NCBI RefSeq assembly: GCF_012935715.1
Contig: NZ_CP052860.1
Location: 4,774,001-4,838,000 of the forward strand
Reading direction: 5' to 3'
Source of the DNA: Pseudomonas sp. ADAK13
GTDB lineage: Bacteria > Pseudomonadota > Gammaproteobacteria > Pseudomonadales > Pseudomonadaceae
DNA length: 64,000 nucleotides
The notes beneath the pieces are model-generated. The model did no database searches. It had not been told where the DNA came from and was given only the letters and a program-made list of their open reading frames with translations. The position numbers and the translations under genes are program-made. Of this stretch, positions 29,226 through 36,588 are shown in pieces; position 1 is the first letter of the stretch, and each line of letters opens with the position of its first letter.

Positions 29226-29334
29226 AGATCCAGTGTGGGAGCCGGGCTTGCCCGCGATGGCGGTGCATCAGTCAGCCTATTAGGTAACTGATACACCGCT
29301 ATCGCAGGCAAGCCAGCTCCCACATTTGATCTTC
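29224..29334. repeat. REPIN between convergent genes
   Basis: Inverted REP pair: TGTGGGAGC (29234-29242) and GCTCCCACA (29316-29324), with outer GAAGATC/GATCTTC also complementary and partial pairing inside. It fills the gap between the quinone reductase and DAHP synthase stops and may serve as a transcription end for both. Confidence 0.85.
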
Positions 29335-30415
29335 ATTGTCCGCCGGGATTGTGTGCCCGCAACCGCTCGGCAGCACTGCGCAGCAACTGCTCGGTGCCGT
29401 CCCAGCCCAGGCAGCCGTCGGTGATCGACACGCCGTATTTCATTGACGGGCTCAACGGTTGGCAGCCTTCGAACAGGTGGCTTTCGATCATCATGCCGAT
29501 CAGCGAGGTGTCGCCCTGCAAGCGTTGCTCCAGCACGTCGTTGAACACCGCCGGTTGGCGCAGCGGGTCTTTGCCGCTGTTGGCGTGGCTGCAGTCGACC
29601 ATGATCCGTGGTGCGACTTTGCTCTTGGCCAGGTCGGCGTGAACCTGGGCCACGCTCTGGCGATCGTAGTTCGGCCCACGGTGGCCGCCGCGCAATACCA
29701 GGTGTGTGTCGGGGTTGCCCGGGGTCTGAATGATCGCCGGATGCCCCTGGCTGTCGACACCGAAGTGGCGGTGCGGGTGAGCGGCGGAGCGCATGGCGTC
29801 ACAGGCGATGGCGACGCCGCCGTCGGTGCCGTTCTTGAAGCCCACCGGCATGCCCAGGCCGCTGGCCATTTCGCGGTGGATCTGCGATTCGGTGGTGCGT
29901 GCGCCAATGGCGACCCAGCTTAGCAGGTCATCGAAGTAGCCGGCAGCCATCGGTTGCAGCAACTCGGTGGCGACCGGCAAGCCCAGGCGCAGCATTTCAC
30001 GCATCAGTTCCCGGGACAGGGTCAGGCCGGCGGCCATGTCGTCGCTGCCATCCAGGCGCGGGTCGTAGGCCAGGCCTTTCCAACCGATGGTGGTGCGGGG
30101 TTTTTCGACGTAGGCGCGGATCACCAGCAGCATCTGGTCACTGACTTCATGGGCCAGTTTTTTCAGGTTGCGGGCGTATTCCATGGCCGATTCCGGGTCG
30201 TGGATCGAGCACGGGCCGACGATCACCAGCAGGCGTGAATCTTCGCCCTTGAGGATGGCGCGCACGGCTTGGCGATGGGCGTGGATTTGTTCGTTGAGGA
30301 ACGGGCTCAGGGGCAGTTGGTGCTTGAGCTCCAGAGAACTGGGCAAACGCTGGGTCAGCGTTTCATTGGCGCAGGGCAGGGTAGGAACGGGCAGAGCGGC
30401 GATCGAAGAGTTCAT
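29333..30415 (-). CDS. 3-deoxy-7-phosphoheptulonate (DAHP) synthase, class I
   Basis: 360-aa enzyme that joins phosphoenolpyruvate and erythrose 4-phosphate, the first step of aromatic amino-acid synthesis. Motifs of the AroF/G/H family: LLVIVGPCSIHDPESAMEYA, KPRTTIGWKGL, IGARTTESQIHREMASGL, GGHRGPNYD, MVDCSHANSGKDP. Start at 30415 follows AGGAAG; an upstream ATG at 30481 has no site and overlaps a leader ORF. Which of the Tyr-, Phe- or Trp-sensitive forms it is cannot be told. A long leader upstream suggests attenuation. Confidence 0.95.
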   Translation of the reverse strand: MNSSIAALPVPTLPCANETLTQRLPSSLELKHQLPLSPFLNEQIHAHRQAVRAILKGEDSRLLVIVGPCSIHDPESAMEYARNLKKLAHEVSDQMLLVIRAYVEKPRTTIGWKGLAYDPRLDGSDDMAAGLTLSRELMREMLRLGLPVATELLQPMAAGYFDDLLSWVAIGARTTESQIHREMASGLGMPVGFKNGTDGGVAIACDAMRSAAHPHRHFGVDSQGHPAIIQTPGNPDTHLVLRGGHRGPNYDRQSVAQVHADLAKSKVAPRIMVDCSHANSGKDPLRQPAVFNDVLEQRLQGDTSLIGMMIESHLFEGCQPLSPSMKYGVSITDGCLGWDGTEQLLRSAAERLRAHNPGGQ

Positions 30416-30462
30416 ATTCTGGCTTCCTGGGCAAGCGGCGGGCTGTTCCCGCACGCTCGGCC

Positions 30463-30615
30463 CTACTGGGGTGTTCGACAATTGGCCGTATTGGCTACGT
30501 GTGTTGGCTTGCCACCAATAGGTGACCGATCGGAGGCGGCAGGCTGTCCCGAACGGAGCTTGCTAAATCGCCAGGCGGTGGAGGTGTCGTAGCGGTAATA
30601 GGTGGCGTAGTTCAT
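30463..30615 (-). CDS. small leader ORF rich in Tyr near its start
   Basis: 50-codon ORF between the attenuator terminator and the DAHP synthase gene. It has an AAGGA site 8 bases before ATG and starts MNYATYYRYDTSTAWRF, with four Tyr in the first nine residues plus Trp and Phe. The stop is 47 bp before the synthase start. It may be a second sensing peptide whose translation controls synthase initiation, or a real small protein. I know no function. Confidence 0.5.
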   Translation of the reverse strand: MNYATYYRYDTSTAWRFSKLRSGQPAASDRSPIGGKPTHVANTANCRTPQ

Positions 30616-30672
30616 GTCGTGAGTCCTTTAAGTGTTCGGTGTGTGGCAAAAATAATAAGGGCTGAAAAAACA

Positions 30673-30704
30673 AAACCCCCGGTCGGGGAGCCGACCGGGG
30701 GTTT
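30673..30704 (-). terminator. intrinsic terminator (attenuator) in the DAHP synthase leader
   Basis: Read on the minus strand: perfect 14-bp stem AAACCCCCGGTCGG / CCGACCGGGGGTTT with loop CTCC, then TGTTTTTT. It lies about 50 nt after the leader peptide stop and before both the second small ORF and the synthase. A short GGGGT (minus strand, complement of 30723-30727) could pair with the 5' arm as a weak antiterminator. Confidence 0.85.
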
Positions 30705-30754
30705 AGATTTCTCTGGTAGGCGACCCCTTGAGTAGTGGGCGCCGATTTCAGGTA

Positions 30755-30889
30755 TCAGGCGCGCCAGTGGCTAAACCAATACCCAAAATAAAAGCTGACC
30801 AGTGCGCTCAAACCGCTCACACGGGCAGCCACGACCGAGCGCTGGGCGCTGGCAGCAGGGCAAACCTGAGTGTGGGTGAGTTGCAACAT
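30755..30889 (-). CDS. aromatic-rich leader peptide
   Basis: 44-codon ORF with a strong site (GGAG 7 bases before ATG). Codons 33-42 read FYFGYWFSHW: three Phe, two Tyr and two Trp in ten. Its stop is about 50 nt before a perfect intrinsic terminator, and the first gene beyond is DAHP synthase. Arrangement and composition are those of an amino-acid attenuator leader. Ribosome stalling at the aromatic codons when charged tRNA is scarce would favour read-through. Not tested. Confidence 0.7.
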   Translation of the reverse strand: MLQLTHTQVCPAASAQRSVVAARVSGLSALVSFYFGYWFSHWRA

Positions 30890-31034
30890 GGTGTGTCTCC
30901 AAATGATGGGTGGAGCTTAACTGAGGCGAGTGGGCGGATTCAATCAGTAATTTCTATCGAGGTTGGGTACTTACGGCTATGACCCAAGTGTCGATATGCT
31001 GCACGGACTTCACGATGATTGCCTGGATGCGACC

Positions 31035-31787
31035 ATGACTGCCTTGACGATTGCTGCTGCCCAAACCGTTTCCATTGCGGGCGACTTGCCCGCCAACATC
31101 GCGCATCACCTGGCATTCATGCGCATCGCAGCGGCGCACGGTGTGAAATTGCTGGTGTTTCCGGAGCTGTCCCTGACCGGCTATGAACCTGCGTTGGCCG
31201 CCGGGCTGGCGATTGCGCCGTACGATGAAGTGCTGGCGCCGCTGCGGGAGATGGCGCGTGAGCTGCGCATCACCGCCGTGGTGGGCATGCCGATTCGCCA
31301 AGGGGCGGTGAGTGAGGTGTTGATCGGCGCGCTGGTGCTGGGCCAGGACGGCTCGCTGGCGGTGTACACCAAGCAGCATCTGCACCCTGGCGAAGAAGTA
31401 GCGTTTACCGCGGGGCAGGGCGGTGCGGCGCTTGAATGGGGTGGCGACCGGATCGCCCTGGCGGTATGCGCAGATTTCTCCCACGCCAGCCATCCCCGGC
31501 AGGCTGCCGAGGCGGGGGCGAATATCTACGCCGCCGGTGTGCTGATCAGCGAAGGCGGCTACGCTCCGGATACTGCCTTGCTTCAGGGCTACGCGGCCGA
31601 GCACGGGATGGTGGTACTGATGGCCAATCACGGCGGCCCATCCGGTGGCTGGACGTGCGCCGGGCGCAGCGCAATCTGGGGCGCAGATGGCGGTTTGATC
31701 GCAGCCAGCCCGGGTGTAGGCGATGCGTTGGTGATCGCACGTCGCAACACCGCCGGCCAGTGGCACGGGGAACAGGTGGTGATTTAG
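31035..31787 (+). CDS. carbon-nitrogen hydrolase (nitrilase superfamily)
   Basis: 250-aa amidohydrolase with the Glu-Lys-Cys triad in order: FPELSLTGYEP, KQHLHPGEE and VCADFSHASH. Members hydrolyse omega-amides, N-carbamoyl amines or nitriles. No good ribosome site is seen; ATG 31035 best fits the family N-terminus, with 30963 and 30996 possible. It overlaps none of the neighbours and is followed 13 bp later by a GNAT gene, probably cotranscribed. Confidence 0.85.
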   Translation: MTALTIAAAQTVSIAGDLPANIAHHLAFMRIAAAHGVKLLVFPELSLTGYEPALAAGLAIAPYDEVLAPLREMARELRITAVVGMPIRQGAVSEVLIGALVLGQDGSLAVYTKQHLHPGEEVAFTAGQGGAALEWGGDRIALAVCADFSHASHPRQAAEAGANIYAAGVLISEGGYAPDTALLQGYAAEHGMVVLMANHGGPSGGWTCAGRSAIWGADGGLIAASPGVGDALVIARRNTAGQWHGEQVVI

Positions 31788-31800
31788 GGAGCGCAGGCCC

Positions 31801-32235
31801 ATGGCGTTTCAACTGCAGGCAGCGACCAGCCAACACCTGGCCTTCGCCCGAACCCTGACCCATCAGGCCATGGGCAACTATTATCGCCAATACGATTTGT
31901 CGTGGTCTGATGCCGGGTTTGATACCGCCTGGGCCGGTCGGGAGAATTGGCTGATCTGTCGCGATAACGAGGTGCTGGGTTTTATCAGTGTCAGTCGTGA
32001 CCCAAAGGCGCTGTATATCCGCGAATTGCACGTCCTTGAGGCGTTTCGTCATCAAGGGGCGGGCGGCTGGGTCATCGAGCAGATGGTGTATAAGGCGCGC
32101 GCCGAGGGGCTGGGTCTTTTACGGTTGACCGTTTTCAAGACCAACCCGGCGCGAAGGCTCTATCAGCGCAAGGGCCTGGAAATCGTGGGTGCGGAGGATT
32201 GCTTCTGGCGCATGGAGCGCGATTGCCGCCCGTGA
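31801..32235 (+). CDS. GNAT-family N-acetyltransferase
   Basis: 144-aa acetyltransferase. Acetyl-CoA motif A is in LHVLEAFRHQGAGGWVIEQMV, with the preceding strand VLGFISVSRDPKALYIREL and the C-terminal LTVFKTNPARRLYQRKGLEIVG typical of GNAT. The Q/RxxGxG/A loop reads HQGAGG. Substrate unknown. Starts 13 bp after the amidohydrolase stop. Confidence 0.88.
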   Translation: MAFQLQAATSQHLAFARTLTHQAMGNYYRQYDLSWSDAGFDTAWAGRENWLICRDNEVLGFISVSRDPKALYIRELHVLEAFRHQGAGGWVIEQMVYKARAEGLGLLRLTVFKTNPARRLYQRKGLEIVGAEDCFWRMERDCRP

Positions 32236-32299
32236 TCAGGTGCGGATTTGTCCGATTTCAGGAAAACAGGCACTTGGTTTTAATAAGCGCATACTGACT

Positions 32300-32542
32300 T
32301 CAGGACGTGACTTCCTGCGCCTGCCTCACGATTTCATCATCACCTGGAATAATGATGCCGTCCTTCATGCCCAACAGGACCGCCACCTTGTGGGCTTCTC
32401 CACGCCGTCCCTTTTTGCGCCCAGCGAGCACTTGATAAGTGGTTGCCGGGTCTACGCCATGTTCCCGGGCGAACGCTTGAACAGACTTACCTTGATGTTC
32501 CAGCCAGGCCTTGGCTTGTGCAGCAGTGCGAATACCGGGCAT
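32300..32542 (-). CDS. small DNA-binding protein
   Basis: 80-aa protein with an HTH-like core (KSVQAFAREHGVDPATTYQVLAGRKKGRRGEAHKVAVLLG). It resembles the short DNA-binding proteins found beside phage-type repressors in Pseudomonas. It is divergent from an XRE regulator, with 81 bp between the starts for shared operators. No phage structural or replication gene is near, so the pair is a relic or an independent switch. Confidence 0.65.
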   Translation of the reverse strand: MPGIRTAAQAKAWLEHQGKSVQAFAREHGVDPATTYQVLAGRKKGRRGEAHKVAVLLGMKDGIIIPGDDEIVRQAQEVTS

Positions 32543-32623
32543 AGTTCAAAACCGTTCAAGTTTGTGTAAAACGAGATGAGTGTGTCACCTCTTGGGGTGT
32601 GCCAAATAGGATCATACATCCAA

Positions 32624-32989
32624 ATGAGTGGAATCGGTTCCCGGTTAAGGCAAGAAAGAGAGCGACTCGGCCTGTCGCAGAAAAGTTTTGGTGAAATAGG
32701 AGGTGTAGAGGCGAACGCACAGGGTAAATATGAAAATGGCGGCCGCGCGCCCAAGGCAGATTACCTGTCTCGCGTGGCAGAAAAAGGTGTCGATATCCTG
32801 TACGTGTTAACCGGCACGCCGACACCAACCCAACTTGAAAACCTCAGCCAGGTTGAAGAGAAAGTGCTGGGTAACTACCGGGCGATGTTCAAGGAAGACC
32901 AGGACGCAATCCATCGCTTGACCTCTACGTTGGCCGAGCATTCAGCCTTGAGCAACGGAAAAAACAGGTCCTCGGCCCAGGATTCCTGA
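32624..32989 (+). CDS. XRE-family transcriptional regulator
   Basis: 121-aa regulator with N-terminal HTH (about residues 5-60: SRLRQERERLGLSQKSFGEI and NAQGKYENGGRAPKADYLSRV) and a C-terminal helical part. I choose ATG 32624, just before GSRLRQERE; ATG 32576 would add 16 residues that resemble no HTH protein. Divergent from the small DNA-binding gene and about 150 bp upstream of gacA. Confidence 0.8.
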   Translation: MSGIGSRLRQERERLGLSQKSFGEIGGVEANAQGKYENGGRAPKADYLSRVAEKGVDILYVLTGTPTPTQLENLSQVEEKVLGNYRAMFKEDQDAIHRLTSTLAEHSALSNGKNRSSAQDS

Positions 32990-33140
32990 CCTTTTACCCA
33001 GGAAATCAAGCCGCGAGCCGTTCGGCGACGGTCTGTTGTGCATTGAAACTCTATATATATGACGCTTGCAGCTAGGTCTGCGCCTTGGTTTTTTGCTAAG
33101 GTGTTCAGCAACCTATAAGACCATATCGCGAGGTGTCTGC

Positions 33141-33782
33141 TTGATTAGGGTGCTAGTAGTCGATGACCATGATCTCGTTCGTACAGGCATTACACGAATG
33201 CTGGCTGACATCGATGGCCTGCAAGTAGTCGGCCAGGCCGAGTCAGGGGAGGAATCCCTGATCAAGGCCCGGGAGTTGAAGCCCGATGTGGTTTTGATGG
33301 ACGTCAAGATGCCCGGGATCGGCGGTCTTGGCGCCACTACGAAGTTGTTGCGCAGCCATCCGGATATCAAAGTCGTGGTAGTCACCGTGTGTGAAGAAGA
33401 TCCGTTTCCTACACGGCTTCTACAAGCGGGCGCTGCCGGCTATCTGACAAAAGGCGCGGGCCTGGCGGAGATGGTCCAGGCCATTCGGCTGGTGTTTGCC
33501 GGCCAACGCTACATCAGCCCGCAGATTGCCCAGCAGTTGGCGATCAAGTCGTTCCAGCCCACCAGCGACTCGCCGTTCGATGCGCTGTCGGAGCGGGAAA
33601 TCCAGATCGCCTTGATGATTGTCGGCTGCCAAAAAGTTCAGTCGATCTCCGACAAGCTGTGCCTGTCGCCGAAAACCGTGAACACCTACCGTTACCGGAT
33701 TTTCGAAAAGCTTTCCATCAGCAGTGATGTTGAACTGACCCTGCTGGCGGTACGCCACGGCATGGTTGACGCCAGCGCCTGA
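33141..33782 (+). CDS. gacA: response regulator GacA (UvrY)
   Basis: 213-aa NarL/FixJ response regulator of the GacS/GacA system that turns on rsm small RNAs and through them exoproducts and secondary metabolism. Receiver: acidic pair DDHD at residues 8-11, phospho-acceptor Asp54 in [10 protein letters not shown], Lys in LTKGAG. LuxR-type HTH at about 148-205 ([28 protein letters not shown]). The start is TTG at 33141 with GAGGT upstream, as known for Pseudomonas gacA. uvrC starts 1 bp after the stop, giving the conserved gacA-uvrC unit. Confidence 0.98.
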   Translation: MIRVLVVDDHDLVRTGITRMLADIDGLQVVGQAESGEESLIKARELKPDVVLMDVKMPGIGGLGATTKLLRSHPDIKVVVVTVCEEDPFPTRLLQAGAAGYLTKGAGLAEMVQAIRLVFAGQRYISPQIAQQLAIKSFQPTSDSPFDALSEREIQIALMIVGCQKVQSISDKLCLSPKTVNTYRYRIFEKLSISSDVELTLLAVRHGMVDASA

Positions 33783-33783
33783 A

Positions 33784-35622
33784 ATGACAGCCCCTGAAAT
33801 AAAATTCCTGTTCGATCCGAGTGCGTTTCTTGCTACCTGCAGTGGCCGCCCCGGCGTGTATCGCATGTTCGACAGCGAAGCGCGCCTGCTCTACGTCGGT
33901 AAAGCCAAGAACCTGAAGAGCCGCCTGGCGAGTTACTTCCGCAAGACGGGCCTGGCGCCGAAGACTGCGGCGCTGGTGGCGCGTATCGCCCAGGTCGAAA
34001 CCACCATCACCGCCAATGAAACCGAGGCGCTGCTGCTTGAGCAGACGCTGATCAAGGAATGGCGGCCGCCCTACAACATCCTGCTGCGTGACGATAAGTC
34101 CTACCCGTACGTGTTTCTCTCGGACGGCGACTTTCCGCGCCTGAGCATCCATCGCGGTGCCAAGAAGCAGAAGGGCAAATATTTCGGGCCGTACCCCAGC
34201 GCCGGCGCCATCCGCGAGAGCCTGAGCCTGCTGCAAAAGGCATTTTTCGTGCGCCAGTGCGAAGACAGTTTCTACAAGAACCGCAACCGCCCGTGCCTGC
34301 AATACCAGATCAAACGCTGCAAGGCGCCGTGCGTGGGCCTGGTTGAGCCGGCGGAATACGCCGAGGACGTGCGTCACTCGGTGATGTTTCTTGAAGGCCG
34401 CAGCAATGCCCTGGCCGATGAATTGTCCGGCGCCATGGAGCAAGCGGCCAGCACCCTGGATTTCGAGCGTGCCGCAGAACTGCGTGACCAGATTTCCCTG
34501 CTGCGCCGCGTCCAGGACCAGCAGAGCATGGAAGGCGGCACCGGCGACGTCGATGTCATCGCCGCCTTCGTCAACCCGGGCGGCGCCTGTGTGCACCTGA
34601 TCAGCGTGCGGGGCGGGCGGGTGCTGGGCAGCAAGAACTTCTTCCCCCAGACCGGTATAGAAGAGGAGGTCGCCGAAGTCATGGCGGCGTTCCTGGGCCA
34701 GTATTACGTCAGCAGCCCCGAGCGCGACCTGCCGAGCGAGTTGATCGTCAACGTGGTGCACGAGGACTTCCCCGCGCTGATCGAGGCGATTCACGAACTG
34801 CGAGGCCGCGAGCTGGACATCAGCCACCGCGTGCGCGGCACCCGTGCCCGCTGGCAGCAACTGGCCGTGACCAACGCCGAACAGGCCCTGGGCGCACGCC
34901 TGGCCAACCGCCAGCACGTCGCTGCACGATTTGATGCCTTGGCCGAAGTGCTCAAGCTCGACGAACCGCCCCAGCGCCTGGAGTGCTATGACATCAGCCA
35001 CTCCAGCGGCGAGGCCACCGTGGCCTCCTGCGTGGTGTTCGGGCCGGAAGGGCCGATCAAGTCCGATTACCGCCGTTACAACATCGAAGGCGTCACCCCG
35101 GGCGATGACTACGCTGCGATGCACCAGGCCCTGACCCGCCGCTTCAGCAAACTGAAGGACGGCGAGGGCAAGCTGCCGGACATCCTGCTGGTGGACGGCG
35201 GCAAGGGTCAGCTGTCCATGGCCCGCGACGTGCTCAACGAACTGGCCGTCCCCGACCTGATCCTGCTCGGCGTGGCCAAGGGTGCCACCCGCAAGGCCGG
35301 TTTTGAAACCTTGTACTTGAATGATGCGGCCCATGAGTTCACCTTGAAGGGCGACTCTCCGGCACTGCACCTGATTCAGCAGATCCGCGATGAAGCCCAC
35401 CGTTTCGCCATCACCGGCCACCGTGCCCGACGTGGCAAAACCCGGCGCACCTCAACCCTGGAAGGGGTCGCAGGGGTCGGGCCGACACGGCGGCGTGACC
35501 TGTTAAAACATTTTGGTGGCTTGCAGGAGCTGTCCCGTGCCAGCATCGAAGAAATAGCCAAAGCTCCCGGTATCAGTAAAAAGCTCGCAGAGTTGATTTA
35601 TGCAAATCTGCACAGCGAGTAG
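33784..35622 (+). CDS. uvrC: excinuclease ABC subunit UvrC
   Basis: 612-aa nuclease that makes both incisions in nucleotide excision repair. Domains: GIY-YIG 3'-nuclease (about residues 20-100; [26 protein letters not shown]), Cys-rich segment ([15 protein letters not shown]), UVR motif for UvrB (about 205-240), RNase H-like 5'-nuclease ([25 protein letters not shown]) and tandem HhH at the C-terminus ([16 protein letters not shown]). Starts almost immediately after gacA. Confidence 0.98.
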   Translation: MTAPEIKFLFDPSAFLATCSGRPGVYRMFDSEARLLYVGKAKNLKSRLASYFRKTGLAPKTAALVARIAQVETTITANETEALLLEQTLIKEWRPPYNILLRDDKSYPYVFLSDGDFPRLSIHRGAKKQKGKYFGPYPSAGAIRESLSLLQKAFFVRQCEDSFYKNRNRPCLQYQIKRCKAPCVGLVEPAEYAEDVRHSVMFLEGRSNALADELSGAMEQAASTLDFERAAELRDQISLLRRVQDQQSMEGGTGDVDVIAAFVNPGGACVHLISVRGGRVLGSKNFFPQTGIEEEVAEVMAAFLGQYYVSSPERDLPSELIVNVVHEDFPALIEAIHELRGRELDISHRVRGTRARWQQLAVTNAEQALGARLANRQHVAARFDALAEVLKLDEPPQRLECYDISHSSGEATVASCVVFGPEGPIKSDYRRYNIEGVTPGDDYAAMHQALTRRFSKLKDGEGKLPDILLVDGGKGQLSMARDVLNELAVPDLILLGVAKGATRKAGFETLYLNDAAHEFTLKGDSPALHLIQQIRDEAHRFAITGHRARRGKTRRTSTLEGVAGVGPTRRRDLLKHFGGLQELSRASIEEIAKAPGISKKLAELIYANLHSE

Positions 35623-35654
35623 AATGCCTTCTCACCTCGTAGCCAGTTGTGCCG

Positions 35655-36215
35655 ATGAATATCCCTAATCTGATCACCGTACTACGCGTCCTGCTCATTC
35701 CGATTTTCATTTTGCTGTTTTACCTGCCGTACGAATGGAGCTACATGGCATCCAGTTCGGTCTTCGCCTTCGCGGCTGCCACCGACTGGCTGGACGGCTA
35801 CCTGGCCCGCCGCCTGGAACAGAGCACGCCGTTTGGCGCGTTCCTCGACCCGGTGGCCGACAAACTGATGGTAGCGGTAGCCCTGGTGCTGCTGGTGCAG
35901 GAACACGGCAACCTCTGGCTGACCTTGCCGGCGGCCGTGATCATCGGTCGTGAGATCGTCGTCTCGGCCCTACGGGAATGGATGGCCGAAATCGGCGCCC
36001 GTGCCCATGTGGCCGTGTCCAACATGGGCAAATGGAAAACCGCGGCGCAGATGCTCGCCCTGGTGATCCTGCTGGCGAATCCGTCGGACTTCTCCTTCTG
36101 GGTATTGCTGGGCTACGCCTTGCTGCTGATTGCCGCAGGCCTGACCTTGTGGTCCATGCTGCAATATTTGCGCGCCGCCTGGCCGCATCTGCGCACCGAG
36201 GTTGAAAAGAAATAA
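35655..36215 (+). CDS. pgsA: CDP-diacylglycerol-glycerol-3-phosphate 3-phosphatidyltransferase
   Basis: 186-aa inner-membrane enzyme that makes phosphatidylglycerophosphate. The CDP-alcohol phosphotransferase signature is complete: D-W-L-D-G-Y-L-A-R, eight residues, then [11 protein letters not shown]. About five TM helices. ATG 35655 gives the standard N-terminus [11 protein letters not shown]; the GTG two codons upstream is less likely. It follows uvrC by 32 bp and precedes tRNA-Gly, as usual in Pseudomonas. Confidence 0.97.
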   Translation: MNIPNLITVLRVLLIPIFILLFYLPYEWSYMASSSVFAFAAATDWLDGYLARRLEQSTPFGAFLDPVADKLMVAVALVLLVQEHGNLWLTLPAAVIIGREIVVSALREWMAEIGARAHVAVSNMGKWKTAAQMLALVILLANPSDFSFWVLLGYALLLIAAGLTLWSMLQYLRAAWPHLRTEVEKK

Positions 36216-36278
36216 AACTTTTTTGAATCAAGGGGTTGACGGGTGATGAGGATTCTATAGAATGCGCATCACCAAGAC

Positions 36279-36354
<76 letters not shown>

Positions 36355-36401
36355 AATATTGCGCTGCAGAGTTCCACTGAATTCTGTAAGTGATTGAAAT
36401 C

Positions 36402-36422
36402 AGGACCTTCGGGTCCTTTTTT
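36402..36422 (+). terminator. intrinsic terminator after tRNA-Gly
   Basis: AGGACC / GGTCCT stem with a TTCG tetraloop and TTTTTT tail. It ends transcription from the pgsA/tRNA side, and lies inside the ICE end. Confidence 0.85.
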
Positions 36423-36464
36423 CGTTCCGGCGGGAACCACTGAAATCCAGCACTATCCGGTGCG

Positions 36465-36488
36465 TTTAAGTCCCGATTTAAGTCCCGA
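36465..36488. repeat. tandem 12-bp direct repeats near the integrase
   Basis: Two exact copies of TTTAAGTCCCGA, head to tail (36465-36476 and 36477-36488), about 110 bp inside attL and 100 bp before the integrase start. Position fits arm-type recombinase or excisionase sites, or a remnant of an earlier insertion. Confidence 0.5.
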
Positions 36489-36588
36489 TGGGAATCTTGA
36501 ATTTGGATGAGTACTGAATCGGTTTGTTGCTGGAACAGGTTGGATAGCGAGATGAGCATCTGGCCCTGACTCTGTTCAGGAGCTCGCT

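Noticed and set aside
32300..32989. Prophage inserted upstream of gacA
   Set aside because: Only two regulator-like genes; no integrase, replication, capsid or lysis genes and no att repeat seen.
33718..35421. Open frame of 567 codons on the minus strand
   Set aside because: Antisense to uvrC, whose identity is certain.
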